A DNA stretch of 9,355 bases, taken from NCBI GenBank assembly GCA_002419285.1, contig DIFU01000144.1, positions 1 to 9,355 of the forward strand, written 5' to 3'. The notes under the pieces are model-generated. The model was given only the letters and a program-made list of their open reading frames with translations, did not search any database and was not told the origin of the DNA. The stretch comes from Prolixibacteraceae bacterium UBA5740 (GTDB lineage Bacteria; Bacteroidota; Bacteroidia; Bacteroidales; Prolixibacteraceae). Numbering within the stretch: the stretch's first letter is position 1; each line of letters opens with the position of its first letter. A program made the translations under genes and the position numbers. Of this stretch, positions 1 to 6,467 are shown in pieces.

Positions 1-278
1 ATGAAATGCTTGAAAATGCGAAGTTCAGATTTCCTGTTAATACTCCTATGTCGAAGGAAGAATATGTATATCGCACCATTTTTACTGAGCACTTTCCTTC
101 CGATGCTGCTGCAGCTTGTGTCCCCTCAGTTCCTTCCATAGCCTGTAGTACAGGCGAAGCACTTGCATGGGATGCTTCTTTCAAGGGTAATGCCGATCCG
201 TCGGGCCGTGCCGTTTTTGCTGTTCATGAAAAAGGTACCCGATTTTCAGCGGTAAAGGAAGAGGTTGGAATCGAATAA
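1..278 (+). CDS. asnB: Asparagine synthetase B (glutamine-hydrolysing), C-terminal end only
   Basis: This is the last ~92 residues of a glutamine-dependent asparagine synthetase, which makes asparagine from aspartate, ATP and glutamine-derived ammonia in the cytoplasm. The frame is open to the left edge (the codon before the first Met, bases 3-5, encodes Glu), so the ATG at 6 is internal and not the start. The tail is highly diagnostic of the AsnB C-terminus: a run reading FRFPVNTPMSKEEYVYR, then EHFPSDAAAACVPSVPS, ACSTGEALAWD and DPSGRAVFAVHE, all at the places where E. coli-type AsnB has its equivalents. The N-terminal glutaminase domain (catalytic Cys1) and the ATP pyrophosphatase motif lie outside the window, so activity cannot be judged. 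The protein ends with a TAA at 276-278; I see no clear hairpin terminator in the 108 bases before the next gene. Confidence 0.93.
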   Translation, partial: EMLENAKFRFPVNTPMSKEEYVYRTIFTEHFPSDAAAACVPSVPSIACSTGEALAWDASFKGNADPSGRAVFAVHEKGTRFSAVKEEVGIE

Positions 279-351
279 TTCTGATTGGTAATGAATTCTT
301 TCATCTGCTTTTAATTTTTATCCTGATATGACAAAGTTCTTTCACTTTTAC

Positions 352-359
352 TAATTTCG
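352..359 (+). promoter_or_regulatory. Possible Bacteroidota -7 element (TAATTTCG)
   Basis: The octamer TAATTTCG matches the Bacteroidota -7 consensus TAnnTTTG at all but one position and lies 27 bases before the ATG at 387, giving a plausible short leader. No good TTG element is visible 19-21 bases upstream, so this is a weak call. The same octamer occurs on the minus strand ahead of ilvA. Confidence 0.3.
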
Positions 360-386
360 CACTTTAATTGTTAAATAAATTGAATT

Positions 387-1475
387 ATGAAAAATATTCT
401 GGTGATTGGATTATTACTGTTGGGTTGGTCATGCTCCAAGCAGAGTGGATATAAAATTGAAGTGGCCATTGAAGGTGCCAATAATCTTGTTTTGCTTGAG
501 CAGCGTGAAGGCGGTCAGTTTGTTGTAAAAGATTCTGCCCGGGTTGAAAATGGTAAGGCTGTATTGGAAGGAACCGTTGAATTTCCTGAAGTATACTACC
601 TTAATGTTGACAACCAGAATCAAAGAGGTTTTCTATTTGTCGAAAATGCCAGAATGAAAGTTACAGGGCACATTGATTCGCTCCGTAACCTGAAAGTGAC
701 CGGATCAACGGTAAACGACGAATATCAGGCAATCAAGACAGTACTTGATGCGGATAGTGAAAAGGGAATGGCCAAGTATCAGGAATACCAGATGGCGGTT
801 CAACAGGGTGATACCAATGCTGCCGCCATTATGACTGAAGTGCAGGCTATCTTTACGGAACAGGAAAACAAGATGATCGATTTCATTAAAAGTAATCCTG
901 CATCTTATGTGGTGCCGATGATGCTGCAACAGGTTCAGCAGAGTCGCGAGCCTGAAGAGCTTGAAACCCTGATTAGCAGCCTTGATCCGAAAGTCGCTGC
1001 CACGCCTGCCGTAACCGCAATTTCTGAAAGACTTGTCAAGCTGAAACAAGTTGCCGTTGGAATGACCGCTCCGGACTTCGTGGCAAACGATCCTGAAGGT
1101 AATCCAATCAGGTTATCTGAAGTATACGCTCAGAATGAGTATACCCTCATCGATTTCTGGGCAGCATGGTGCGGCCCTTGCAGGATGGAGAATCCAAATG
1201 TTGTGGCTGTTTTCAATGATTATAAGGATAAAGGTTTTGGCGTCTATGGCGTTTCTCTTGATCGCACAAAGGAAGAATGGGTGAAAGCAATTGAAGACGA
1301 TAAGCTTACCTGGCCTCATGTTTCTGACCTTAAATTCTGGCAAAGTGAGCCCGCAGCACTCTATAGTGTAAATGCCATCCCGGCAAACTTTTTGGTTGAC
1401 AAGCTAGGGAAAATCGTTGCCAGAAACCTGAGAGAACAGGCGTTAAGAGATAAAATCGCAGAACTCCTTCCCTAA
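387..1475 (+). CDS. TlpA-like thioredoxin-fold lipoprotein with N-terminal DUF4369 domain
   Basis: A 362-residue predicted thiol-disulfide oxidoreductase anchored as a lipoprotein in the cell envelope. Residues 1-15 form a short hydrophobic signal ending at Cys16 (LGWSC-SKQS). The -2 Trp makes the lipobox atypical, but Bacteroidota lipoboxes are loose. Residues ~22-110 resemble DUF4369, a beta-rich domain commonly fused to thioredoxins in this phylum; ~115-220 is a charged helical linker. Residues ~225-362 are an AhpC/TSA-TlpA-type thioredoxin fold opening with VGMTAPDF. The active site WCGPC gives C262 and C265, and the cis-proline is P332 in NAIPANF; all key redox residues are present. There is no acidic cluster after Cys16, so the known surface-export signal of Bacteroidota lipoproteins is absent and a periplasm-facing position is inferred. 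The redox partner is unknown. It appears to be a single-gene unit with its own terminator. Confidence 0.9.
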   Translation: MKNILVIGLLLLGWSCSKQSGYKIEVAIEGANNLVLLEQREGGQFVVKDSARVENGKAVLEGTVEFPEVYYLNVDNQNQRGFLFVENARMKVTGHIDSLRNLKVTGSTVNDEYQAIKTVLDADSEKGMAKYQEYQMAVQQGDTNAAAIMTEVQAIFTEQENKMIDFIKSNPASYVVPMMLQQVQQSREPEELETLISSLDPKVAATPAVTAISERLVKLKQVAVGMTAPDFVANDPEGNPIRLSEVYAQNEYTLIDFWAAWCGPCRMENPNVVAVFNDYKDKGFGVYGVSLDRTKEEWVKAIEDDKLTWPHVSDLKFWQSEPAALYSVNAIPANFLVDKLGKIVARNLREQALRDKIAELLP

Positions 1476-1497
1476 TCCGGTAGTTTTTTGAGTTCAA

Positions 1498-1538
1498 TGA
1501 AAAAAGTTCCTTTCGCATGCCGTAGGGAACTTTTTTCA
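1498..1538 (+). terminator. Rho-independent terminator after the thioredoxin lipoprotein
   Basis: Perfect 13-bp inverted repeat: TGAAAAAAGTTCC at 1498-1510 pairs with GGAACTTTTTTCA at 1526-1538, with a 15-base loop. The right arm contains six Ts, so the hairpin carries its own U-tract; the matching A-run on the left arm would let it act in both directions. It starts 23 bases after the stop codon at 1475 and ends before the next gene, which is the expected place. Confidence 0.85.
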
Positions 1539-1548
1539 GTATTAAGTG

Positions 1549-1557
1549 TATAATTTG
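1549..1557 (+). promoter_or_regulatory. Possible promoter -10/-7 region (TATAATTTG) before the DUF2721 gene
   Basis: TATAATTTG lies 11 bases after the terminator hairpin and 29 bases before the ATG at 1587. It resembles the Bacteroidota -7 element with one extra base in the middle, and also contains TATAAT. No convincing upstream TTG is present, because the region at the right distance is the T-rich arm of the terminator. A promoter is needed about here if the terminator works, which is the main support. Confidence 0.3.
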
Positions 1558-1586
1558 GAGGTTTATATTACAATCGGAAGTTCTAT

Positions 1587-1985
1587 ATGGAAGAATTGAC
1601 CTTAACTACTCCGGCTTTGTTGTTTTCGGCAATATCCCTGATTTTGCTGGCTTATACAAATCGTTTCCTGGCTTATGCCTCTGTCGTGCGAGGATTGCAT
1701 TCTCAGTTTAAGACCGATCCCAGCCAGCTTTTGCTTGGCCAGATAAATAACCTGAGAAAGCGGTTATATCTTACACGATCAATGCAGATCCTCGGAATTA
1801 CCAGTCTGTTGCTGTGTGTTCTTTGTATGTTCCTGATATACGTCGAGTGGCAAACTTCGGCTGAGATCATTTTTGGGATTGCACTGATCATGCTCATCAC
1901 GTCACTGGCTCTTTCTGTCAGGGAAATACAAATATCGGTAAGAGCCCTCGATCTTCATTTGAGCGACATGGAGGTACACCGATGA
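1587..1985 (+). CDS. DUF2721 family membrane protein
   Basis: A 132-residue inner-membrane protein of the uncharacterised DUF2721 family. The N-terminus TTPALLFSAISL followed by AYTNRFLAYASVVRGL matches the family's typical opening (a first helix at ~9-30 followed by the TNRFL segment). A polar stretch with NNLRKRLYLTR precedes two closely spaced helices at ~67-88 and ~91-112, and the C-terminal tail is amphipathic and charged. The length is normal for the family. No enzymatic motif is visible and the family has no established role that I know of. The gene follows a strong terminator and its stop codon overlaps the start of the transporter gene, so the two are probably one transcript with translational coupling. 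A GGAG at 1557-1560 is too far from the ATG (26 bases) to be its ribosome binding site. Confidence 0.85.
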   Translation: MEELTLTTPALLFSAISLILLAYTNRFLAYASVVRGLHSQFKTDPSQLLLGQINNLRKRLYLTRSMQILGITSLLLCVLCMFLIYVEWQTSAEIIFGIALIMLITSLALSVREIQISVRALDLHLSDMEVHR

Positions 1986-2887
1986 GCTATTTTGGCGAAT
2001 TTGCCGCATTGCTCACTGCCGTATTTTGGACGGTGACGAGTCTGTCATTTGAGTCGGCCGGAAAGAAGGTGGGCTCATTATCAGTTAACCTCATTCGGTT
2101 GTTGATAGCCTTTCTGATTTATGCGGTGTACCTGAAAATTACCCGTGGAATGTTTCTACCCTTGGATGCAGGTCTTGAACGTTGGCTTTGGCTAAGTTTG
2201 TCGGGCCTTGTTGGATTTGTGATCGGAGACCTGTTGCTCTTTCAGGCTTTCGTGGTGGTTGGCGCCCGTGTTTCAATGTTGATTATGGCCTTCGCTCCGC
2301 CCATTACAGCCCTTATAGGCTGGATAATGCTTGGCGAGGTACTTTCTCCCATGAACTGGCTTGGCATGGCTATAACCATCGCGGGCATCAGTGTGGTGAT
2401 CCTAAAAAGATCCAAGTCGAACGGTAGCTCCCGATTGCCGAGACTAACCTCAGCATATTCATTACAGGGTATTTTGCTGGCTTTCGGTGGTGCCTTGGGG
2501 CAGGGGGCTGGACTTATTCTGAGTAAAAAGGGCATGGGCGATTATGATGCGTTTGCCTCTTCCCAGATTCGGGTATTGGCGGGTATTGCAGGATTCACCA
2601 TTTTGTTTTTTATCATGAAACGATGGAGGAAAGTGGGCGAAGCAATGAGAAATACTTCTGCGATGAAAAGAATTACCCTGGGGTCGGTTTTTGGACCATT
2701 CCTTGGCGTATCATTTTCCCTGCTTGCCATACAAAATACGCAAGCCGGAATTGCGGCAACTTTGATGGCCATTGTTCCGGTATTGATCATCCCTCCTGCC
2801 ATTTTCCTTTTTAACGAAAAGCCAAACTGGAAAGAAATTGCTGGTGCCTTTATCGCTGTTGGTGGTGTGGCGCTATTTTTCCTTTAG
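1982..2887 (+). CDS. EamA/DMT-superfamily transporter
   Basis: A 301-residue inner-membrane protein of the drug/metabolite transporter superfamily, built of two EamA repeats. The first repeat spans about residues 4-142 and ends with the typical LGE (117-119) before a last helix; the second spans ~157-301 with the matching Glu279 (FNEKPNW) before the final helix. About ten membrane segments can be drawn, with a basic, Ser-rich loop (KRSKSNGSSRLPR) joining the halves. Members export or import amino acids, nucleotide sugars or other small metabolites; nothing here identifies the substrate. The start ATG at 1982 overlaps the preceding TGA (ATGA, 1982-1985), which fixes the start and suggests coupling to the DUF2721 gene. 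Confidence 0.9.
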   Translation: MSYFGEFAALLTAVFWTVTSLSFESAGKKVGSLSVNLIRLLIAFLIYAVYLKITRGMFLPLDAGLERWLWLSLSGLVGFVIGDLLLFQAFVVVGARVSMLIMAFAPPITALIGWIMLGEVLSPMNWLGMAITIAGISVVILKRSKSNGSSRLPRLTSAYSLQGILLAFGGALGQGAGLILSKKGMGDYDAFASSQIRVLAGIAGFTILFFIMKRWRKVGEAMRNTSAMKRITLGSVFGPFLGVSFSLLAIQNTQAGIAATLMAIVPVLIIPPAIFLFNEKPNWKEIAGAFIAVGGVALFFL

Positions 2888-2987
2888 TTGTTTGTTTTTT
2901 GCATGAAACTTCTGTTGGGAAAATAAATTCATTCACAATTTCACAATAATGCTGAAGAGTGGTTCATGTCAAACTTGCAAAAATCCT

Positions 2988-2995
2988 TACATTTG
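2988..2995 (+). promoter_or_regulatory. Bacteroidota -7 element (TACATTTG) for the small membrane protein
   Basis: TACATTTG is a full match to TAnnTTTG. It lies 24 bases before the ATG at 3020, which would give a leader of roughly 15-20 bases. At the -33 position only TTC (2963-2965, spacing 22) is seen; a TTG at 2975-2977 is too close. The element falls after the alternative ATG at 2966, so a transcript from it could only use the downstream start. Confidence 0.5.
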
Positions 2996-3019
2996 AATGA
3001 TCCAAAAAATTGTAATTAC

Positions 3020-3331
3020 ATGAATGCAAAAGTCAAAGCTATCGTTTCGCATATCTTTTTGGTTGGCTGGATTATTTCCTTTGTGATTAACCTGAATGAT
3101 AAGGAGGAATATGCCAGCTATTATATCCGTCAGAACCTTGGTATACTGCTTGCCGGATTGGCAGTGGGATTGTTTAATGGATTCCCGATTATTGGATGGC
3201 TGATTTCTTTTGTTGGCGGTATCCTCGTTTTTGTCTTTTGGTTGATGAGCCTGATCTGGTCAATCAGTGGTGAGATGAAACCGGTGCCATGGGTTGGCCA
3301 GTATTTTCAGGATTGGTTCAGGACTTTCTAG
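3020..3331 (+). CDS. Small three-helix membrane protein, DUF4870/Tic20-like
   Basis: A 103-residue predicted inner-membrane protein. Starting at 3020, it opens MNAKVKAIVSHIFLVGW, leading straight into helix 1 (~7-24). A charged loop NDKEEY follows, then ASYYIRQNLGILLAG (Ser33, Ile36-Arg37-Gln38) into helix 2, a FPIIGW turn, helix 3 (~60-82), and a tail SGEMKPVPWVGQYFQDW. The S-x-x-I-R-Q motif and the 'small loop, three helices' plan are typical of the DUF4870/Tic20-like small proteins often named 'import component' in Bacteroidota; real function is unknown. The frame is open up to an ATG at 2966, but the extra 18 residues are polar and unlike the family's usual short N-terminus, and a -7 promoter element sits inside them, so 3020 is preferred. 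It stands alone and converges on ilvA across 48 bases without a recognisable terminator. Confidence 0.75.
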   Translation: MNAKVKAIVSHIFLVGWIISFVINLNDKEEYASYYIRQNLGILLAGLAVGLFNGFPIIGWLISFVGGILVFVFWLMSLIWSISGEMKPVPWVGQYFQDWFRTF

Positions 3332-3379
3332 ATTGCCAACATAAATCTTAACCTTTTCTAAAATTTCTCAACTACCTTA

Positions 3380-4636
3380 TCAGATCAGTATCTGGAATAG
3401 GTCAGGTCTGTCATTCAGGTATTCATAAATGAATCCATGTTTGTCAAGTCTTTGGATCAGTCTGGTTAAGTCATCCTTGTTTTGAAGTTCTATACCGATG
3501 ACTGCCGGCCCGTTTTCACGGTTGGTTTTTTTGCGGTATTCAAAAAAGGTGATATCATCGGTTGGCCCCAGTACCTGATCGGTGAAGATTCTCAATGCAC
3601 CTGCCCTTTGCGGGAACCTGACAATGAAATAGTGTTTCAGGCCTTCATACAACAGTGATCTTTCCTTGATATCCTCTGTCCGGGTTATGTCGTTGTTGCT
3701 GCCAGAAACAATACAAACCACTGTTTTTCCCCTGATCTGATCTGAATAATGATCAAGCGCTGCAATTGCCAAAGCTCCGGCCGGCTCAACCACGATAGCG
3801 TCTTGGTTATATAATTCCAGTATTTTGGTGCATGTTTTTCCTTCGTGAACAAGAACTATCTCATCGGTCACTTTCCTGCAGATTTCAAAAGTCAGTTTAC
3901 CAGGTGTTTGAACCGCGGCACCATCAACAAATTTGTCGATCTCCTCCAGGGAAACCAACTTGCCCTCCTCAATTGATCTTTTCATGGATGGGGCCCCTGC
4001 TGGTTCAACCCCAATAATTCGGGTAGACGGACTCATTTCACGGAAATAGGAACCCACTCCTGAAATGAGGCCGCCTCCACCGATCGGTACAAACAGGTAA
4101 TCTATGGGTTGTCCGGCCTGCTGCAGTATCTCCAGTCCAACAGTCCCTTGTCCTTCTATAATTAGGGGATCGTCAAAGGGGTGAATGAAACACCTTCCCG
4201 ATTTACGACTATCTGACAGTGCGGCAAAATTTGATTCATCGAAGGTGTCGCCTTTCAGCACAATCTCTATGTTTCCCTTTCCAAACATTCTGACCTGTGT
4301 GATCTTTTGACGGGGAGTTGTAGCTGGCATATAAATTTTCCCTTTTATTCCGAGAGCCTGACAGGCATAGGCAACTCCCTGGGCATGATTTCCAGCACTC
4401 GCACAGACAACACCCTTGCCTCTTTCTTCTTCTGTCAATGAAACTATCTTATTGTAAGCTCCCCTTAATTTATAAGACCTGACAACAAGTAAATCTTCCC
4501 TTTTCAACAGGATTCGGGCATTATAGCGCTCACTCAGGTTTCTGTTTTCCTGAAGGGGTGAATCGTCCACCACGCCTCTGAGATTGAGTTTTGCCCGGGC
4601 AATATCCTTTAGCTCAGGGTAATATGATTTGTTCAT
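3380..4636 (-). CDS. ilvA: Threonine ammonia-lyase (threonine dehydratase), short form
   Basis: A 418-residue cytoplasmic PLP enzyme that deaminates threonine to 2-oxobutyrate, the first committed step to isoleucine. The fold-type II catalytic domain covers ~15-325: REDLLVVRSYKLRGAYN holds the PLP lysine K56, SAGNHAQGVA (80-89) is the phosphate/substrate loop, and GGGG at 186-189 binds the PLP phosphate. Residues ~335-418 form one ACT-like regulatory domain (beginning HYFIVRFPQRAGAL). The E. coli enzyme is ~514 residues with two ACT-like modules; this length fits the short biosynthetic form known from Bacillus and Corynebacterium. The regulatory domain implies allosteric control by isoleucine and valine, by family knowledge. 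The start at 4636 gives MNKSYYPELKDI, a normal N-terminus. It lies 52 bases after the glycosyltransferase on the same strand, and may share its transcript or use the weak promoter in that gap. Confidence 0.95.
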   Translation of the reverse strand: MNKSYYPELKDIARAKLNLRGVVDDSPLQENRNLSERYNARILLKREDLLVVRSYKLRGAYNKIVSLTEEERGKGVVCASAGNHAQGVAYACQALGIKGKIYMPATTPRQKITQVRMFGKGNIEIVLKGDTFDESNFAALSDSRKSGRCFIHPFDDPLIIEGQGTVGLEILQQAGQPIDYLFVPIGGGGLISGVGSYFREMSPSTRIIGVEPAGAPSMKRSIEEGKLVSLEEIDKFVDGAAVQTPGKLTFEICRKVTDEIVLVHEGKTCTKILELYNQDAIVVEPAGALAIAALDHYSDQIRGKTVVCIVSGSNNDITRTEDIKERSLLYEGLKHYFIVRFPQRAGALRIFTDQVLGPTDDITFFEYRKKTNRENGPAVIGIELQNKDDLTRLIQRLDKHGFIYEYLNDRPDLFQILI

Positions 4637-4670
4637 GCTTTAAATCTTGAAAGGATTGTTTACAATTTTC

Positions 4671-4678
4671 CGAAATTA
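4671..4678 (-). promoter_or_regulatory. Possible -7 element (TAATTTCG, minus strand) for ilvA
   Basis: Read on the minus strand this is TAATTTCG, one mismatch from TAnnTTTG, and identical to the octamer before the thioredoxin lipoprotein. It is 34 bases ahead of the ilvA start. No TTG is seen at the expected upstream distance, which here falls inside the end of the glycosyltransferase gene, so the call is weak. Confidence 0.3.
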
Positions 4679-4688
4679 ACATCCAGGT

Positions 4689-6332
4689 CTATTGGTTAGC
4701 CGATTTTGGAAGTTTAACCAGATATAACTTACTAAGCTTTTCCGCCCTGGTTTTCGGATTCAAAAAGGCTGGTGTCTGTCTTGCAATCTGACGGTGCTCA
4801 AATTCAACCACCCTTGCACTGGGCTCTCTTTCCAGAATTAGATTGAGTCCTTTATGTCCTGTAAAAATCCAATCACCGCTTTCACCCATTAGCTGATCAA
4901 TTTCATCAACCGTTGCATAATAGGTCCCAACATTTTTACAATAAAAGAAAAGCTCCCAATATCTACCTTCCGGTAGAAACAGATGGATTTGTTCTGGGCC
5001 GCTAGTCTCACTATTAACGATTTCAATCGCCTGGTATGGTGCATGATAGGTTTTCATGTGAGGATAGACGCTGTAAAACAGACTAAAAAGGAAGGCCATA
5101 AAGGAGAAGGTAAGTACACCAAATTCCCTGTTGAATGAATTTTGCCGGACAAAGGCCCAGATTGCGGCTGCCAGGAATAAACCAATCAATAACCAATAGC
5201 TAAGCTTGTGTTCAGGATAAATCCAGAACACAAAAAGACCAATCAGAAGCCAGAACGATATACCAATAACGTAATGAAGCGTTCGGATTCCCTTAAAGAT
5301 TGATGGCTTGATATCTTTCGATAAGTATCTCTGAAGAAAATTGGCAGCAAGTATCATCAGAAGGGGGGAAATGGCTAACATATAGTGCGGGTTCTTCATT
5401 TTCGCAACCGAAAGAACAAGCGCGTATGGAAGTATACCCCCCAGCGTGTAAAGCTCAGTTTCCATTACCTTATTTCGAAGTCCTGATACTAATCCTGTGA
5501 TTTTCTGAAAAAGGCCGGCATAGGCCAACACAGAAAAGGGGGCGAGGACATACAATGCCGTGTGCAGGTAAAATACCGGATCGGTATTGGTTCCCTGATA
5601 GCTTCCCGTAATCCTTCCGACATTATTTGTCCAGAAATAGAATTTGATTCCTTTCATCCCAAACTGGTTATAAAGTCCTATCAAGGCTGGTGAAATTGCG
5701 AGGAACAACAAAGGGACAGCCACCAGCCATTGCCAGTGAAAAATGTCTTTCCACCGCCGGTGTCCAATCAGGTGAGCCGCAATGGCCATCGCCGGAATGA
5801 CCATTCCCACGGGACCTTTGGCCACCATGGCCAACCCCACGGAGATGATTCCCCCAATAAAAAAAAGAAAATTCCCTTTTTCGAAATACCGGACCAGCAG
5901 CCAAATGGCAAGCATAACCATCGAGGAGAGTGCAGTGTCGGTATGGGGATCATTATGAAAATAGATATATCCAAGGCTTAATACCCAGAAGACAGTGGCA
6001 TAGGTGGCTGTTTTTCTGTTATAGAGCAATTCCGCCAATTTAAACGTTGCCAAAATTCCGGGTATGGACAATATTAAAATTGCCCACTTAAAAGAAAAAT
6101 CGGATACCCCGAAAATCTTGTACATCAATGCCCCAGCCCAAAACATGAGGGGGGGTTTTTGGTCATAAGCCTCGCCTGCAATGGTCAGGTTAATCCAGTC
6201 ACCACTTTCAACGATTTCACGGCTTACTTGTGCATATTTCGCGGAATTCATGGTCAGGGAGGTGCTGAAACTTGCCGCAATTGTAATAGCGAAGAATATT
6301 CCCAGGATTATCCAAAGCTTCTTATCTGTCAT
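4689..6332 (-). CDS. GT-C family membrane glycosyltransferase (family 39/ArnT-like)
   Basis: A 547-residue polytopic membrane protein expected to move a sugar from a polyprenyl-phosphate donor to a lipid, glycan or protein on the outer face of the inner membrane. Helix 1 is ~5-24, followed by the first periplasmic loop with SAKYAQVSREI and YDQKPPL (56-62), the usual second half of the family signature. A second loop carries HNDPHTDTAL with D128 and D132. About ten to twelve helices run to ~residue 430, and a soluble C-terminal domain (~435-547) follows, as in ArnT-like proteins. Oddity: the first-loop acidic residue, normally D (often DE) four residues before the conserved Tyr-Ala, is Asn29 here (codon AAT). 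The KPPL motif is encoded across a run of five A and seven C. Lipid A aminoarabinose transfer cannot be claimed; substrate unknown. It has its own candidate promoter and may read through into ilvA. Confidence 0.85.
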   Translation of the reverse strand: MTDKKLWIILGIFFAITIAASFSTSLTMNSAKYAQVSREIVESGDWINLTIAGEAYDQKPPLMFWAGALMYKIFGVSDFSFKWAILILSIPGILATFKLAELLYNRKTATYATVFWVLSLGYIYFHNDPHTDTALSSMVMLAIWLLVRYFEKGNFLFFIGGIISVGLAMVAKGPVGMVIPAMAIAAHLIGHRRWKDIFHWQWLVAVPLLFLAISPALIGLYNQFGMKGIKFYFWTNNVGRITGSYQGTNTDPVFYLHTALYVLAPFSVLAYAGLFQKITGLVSGLRNKVMETELYTLGGILPYALVLSVAKMKNPHYMLAISPLLMILAANFLQRYLSKDIKPSIFKGIRTLHYVIGISFWLLIGLFVFWIYPEHKLSYWLLIGLFLAAAIWAFVRQNSFNREFGVLTFSFMAFLFSLFYSVYPHMKTYHAPYQAIEIVNSETSGPEQIHLFLPEGRYWELFFYCKNVGTYYATVDEIDQLMGESGDWIFTGHKGLNLILEREPSARVVEFEHRQIARQTPAFLNPKTRAEKLSKLYLVKLPKSANQ

Positions 6333-6392
6333 AATTTTGTTTTAACAGGAGATGTTTCTCGGTATAGTTACAGGGTCTGGTTTTGATTCATA

Positions 6393-6423
6393 CAAAGATG
6401 GGCGATTTTTGCGACTTCAGCAA
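6393..6423 (-). promoter_or_regulatory. Candidate Bacteroidota promoter for the glycosyltransferase
   Basis: On the minus strand TTG (6423-6421), a 20-base spacer, then CATCTTTG (6400-6393). This fits the Bacteroidota TTG-N19-21-TAnnTTTG arrangement with one mismatch (C for the first T). The predicted leader to the ATG at 6332 is about 50-55 bases. Confidence 0.5.
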
Positions 6424-6438
6424 TTCAGGGGAAAATGT

Positions 6439-6446
6439 TATTTTTG
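6439..6446 (+). promoter_or_regulatory. Bacteroidota -7 element (TATTTTTG) for the unnamed membrane protein
   Basis: TATTTTTG is a full match to TAnnTTTG and lies 21 bases before the ATG at 6468. A TTC at 6416-6418 stands 20 bases upstream, in place of the usual TTG; a TTTG at 6408-6411 is further out (27 bases). The alternative ATG at 6435 would be upstream of the transcription start. Confidence 0.5.
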
Positions 6447-6467
6447 CTGAGAATTCAAAAATTGAAT

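Noticed and set aside
6..278. A complete 90-residue gene starting at base 6
   Set aside because: The frame continues through the left edge and the sequence is the C-terminus of a much larger asparagine synthetase, so it is a truncated gene, not a small one.
279..386. Terminator for asnB
   Set aside because: Only a 5-bp AATTC/GAATT pairing with a long loop near the stop codon; too weak to call.
705..1049. 114-codon open frame on the minus strand
   Set aside because: Antisense to the linker of the thioredoxin lipoprotein; His/Phe/Leu-rich low-quality translation typical of a shadow frame.
2932..2947. Tandem 8-base repeat TTCACAAT TTCACAAT before the small membrane protein
   Set aside because: Only two short copies in A/T-rich DNA; not enough to call an operator or repeat element.
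3332..3379. Terminator between the small membrane protein and ilvA
   Set aside because: The 48-base gap is A/T-rich but I found no stable inverted repeat in it.
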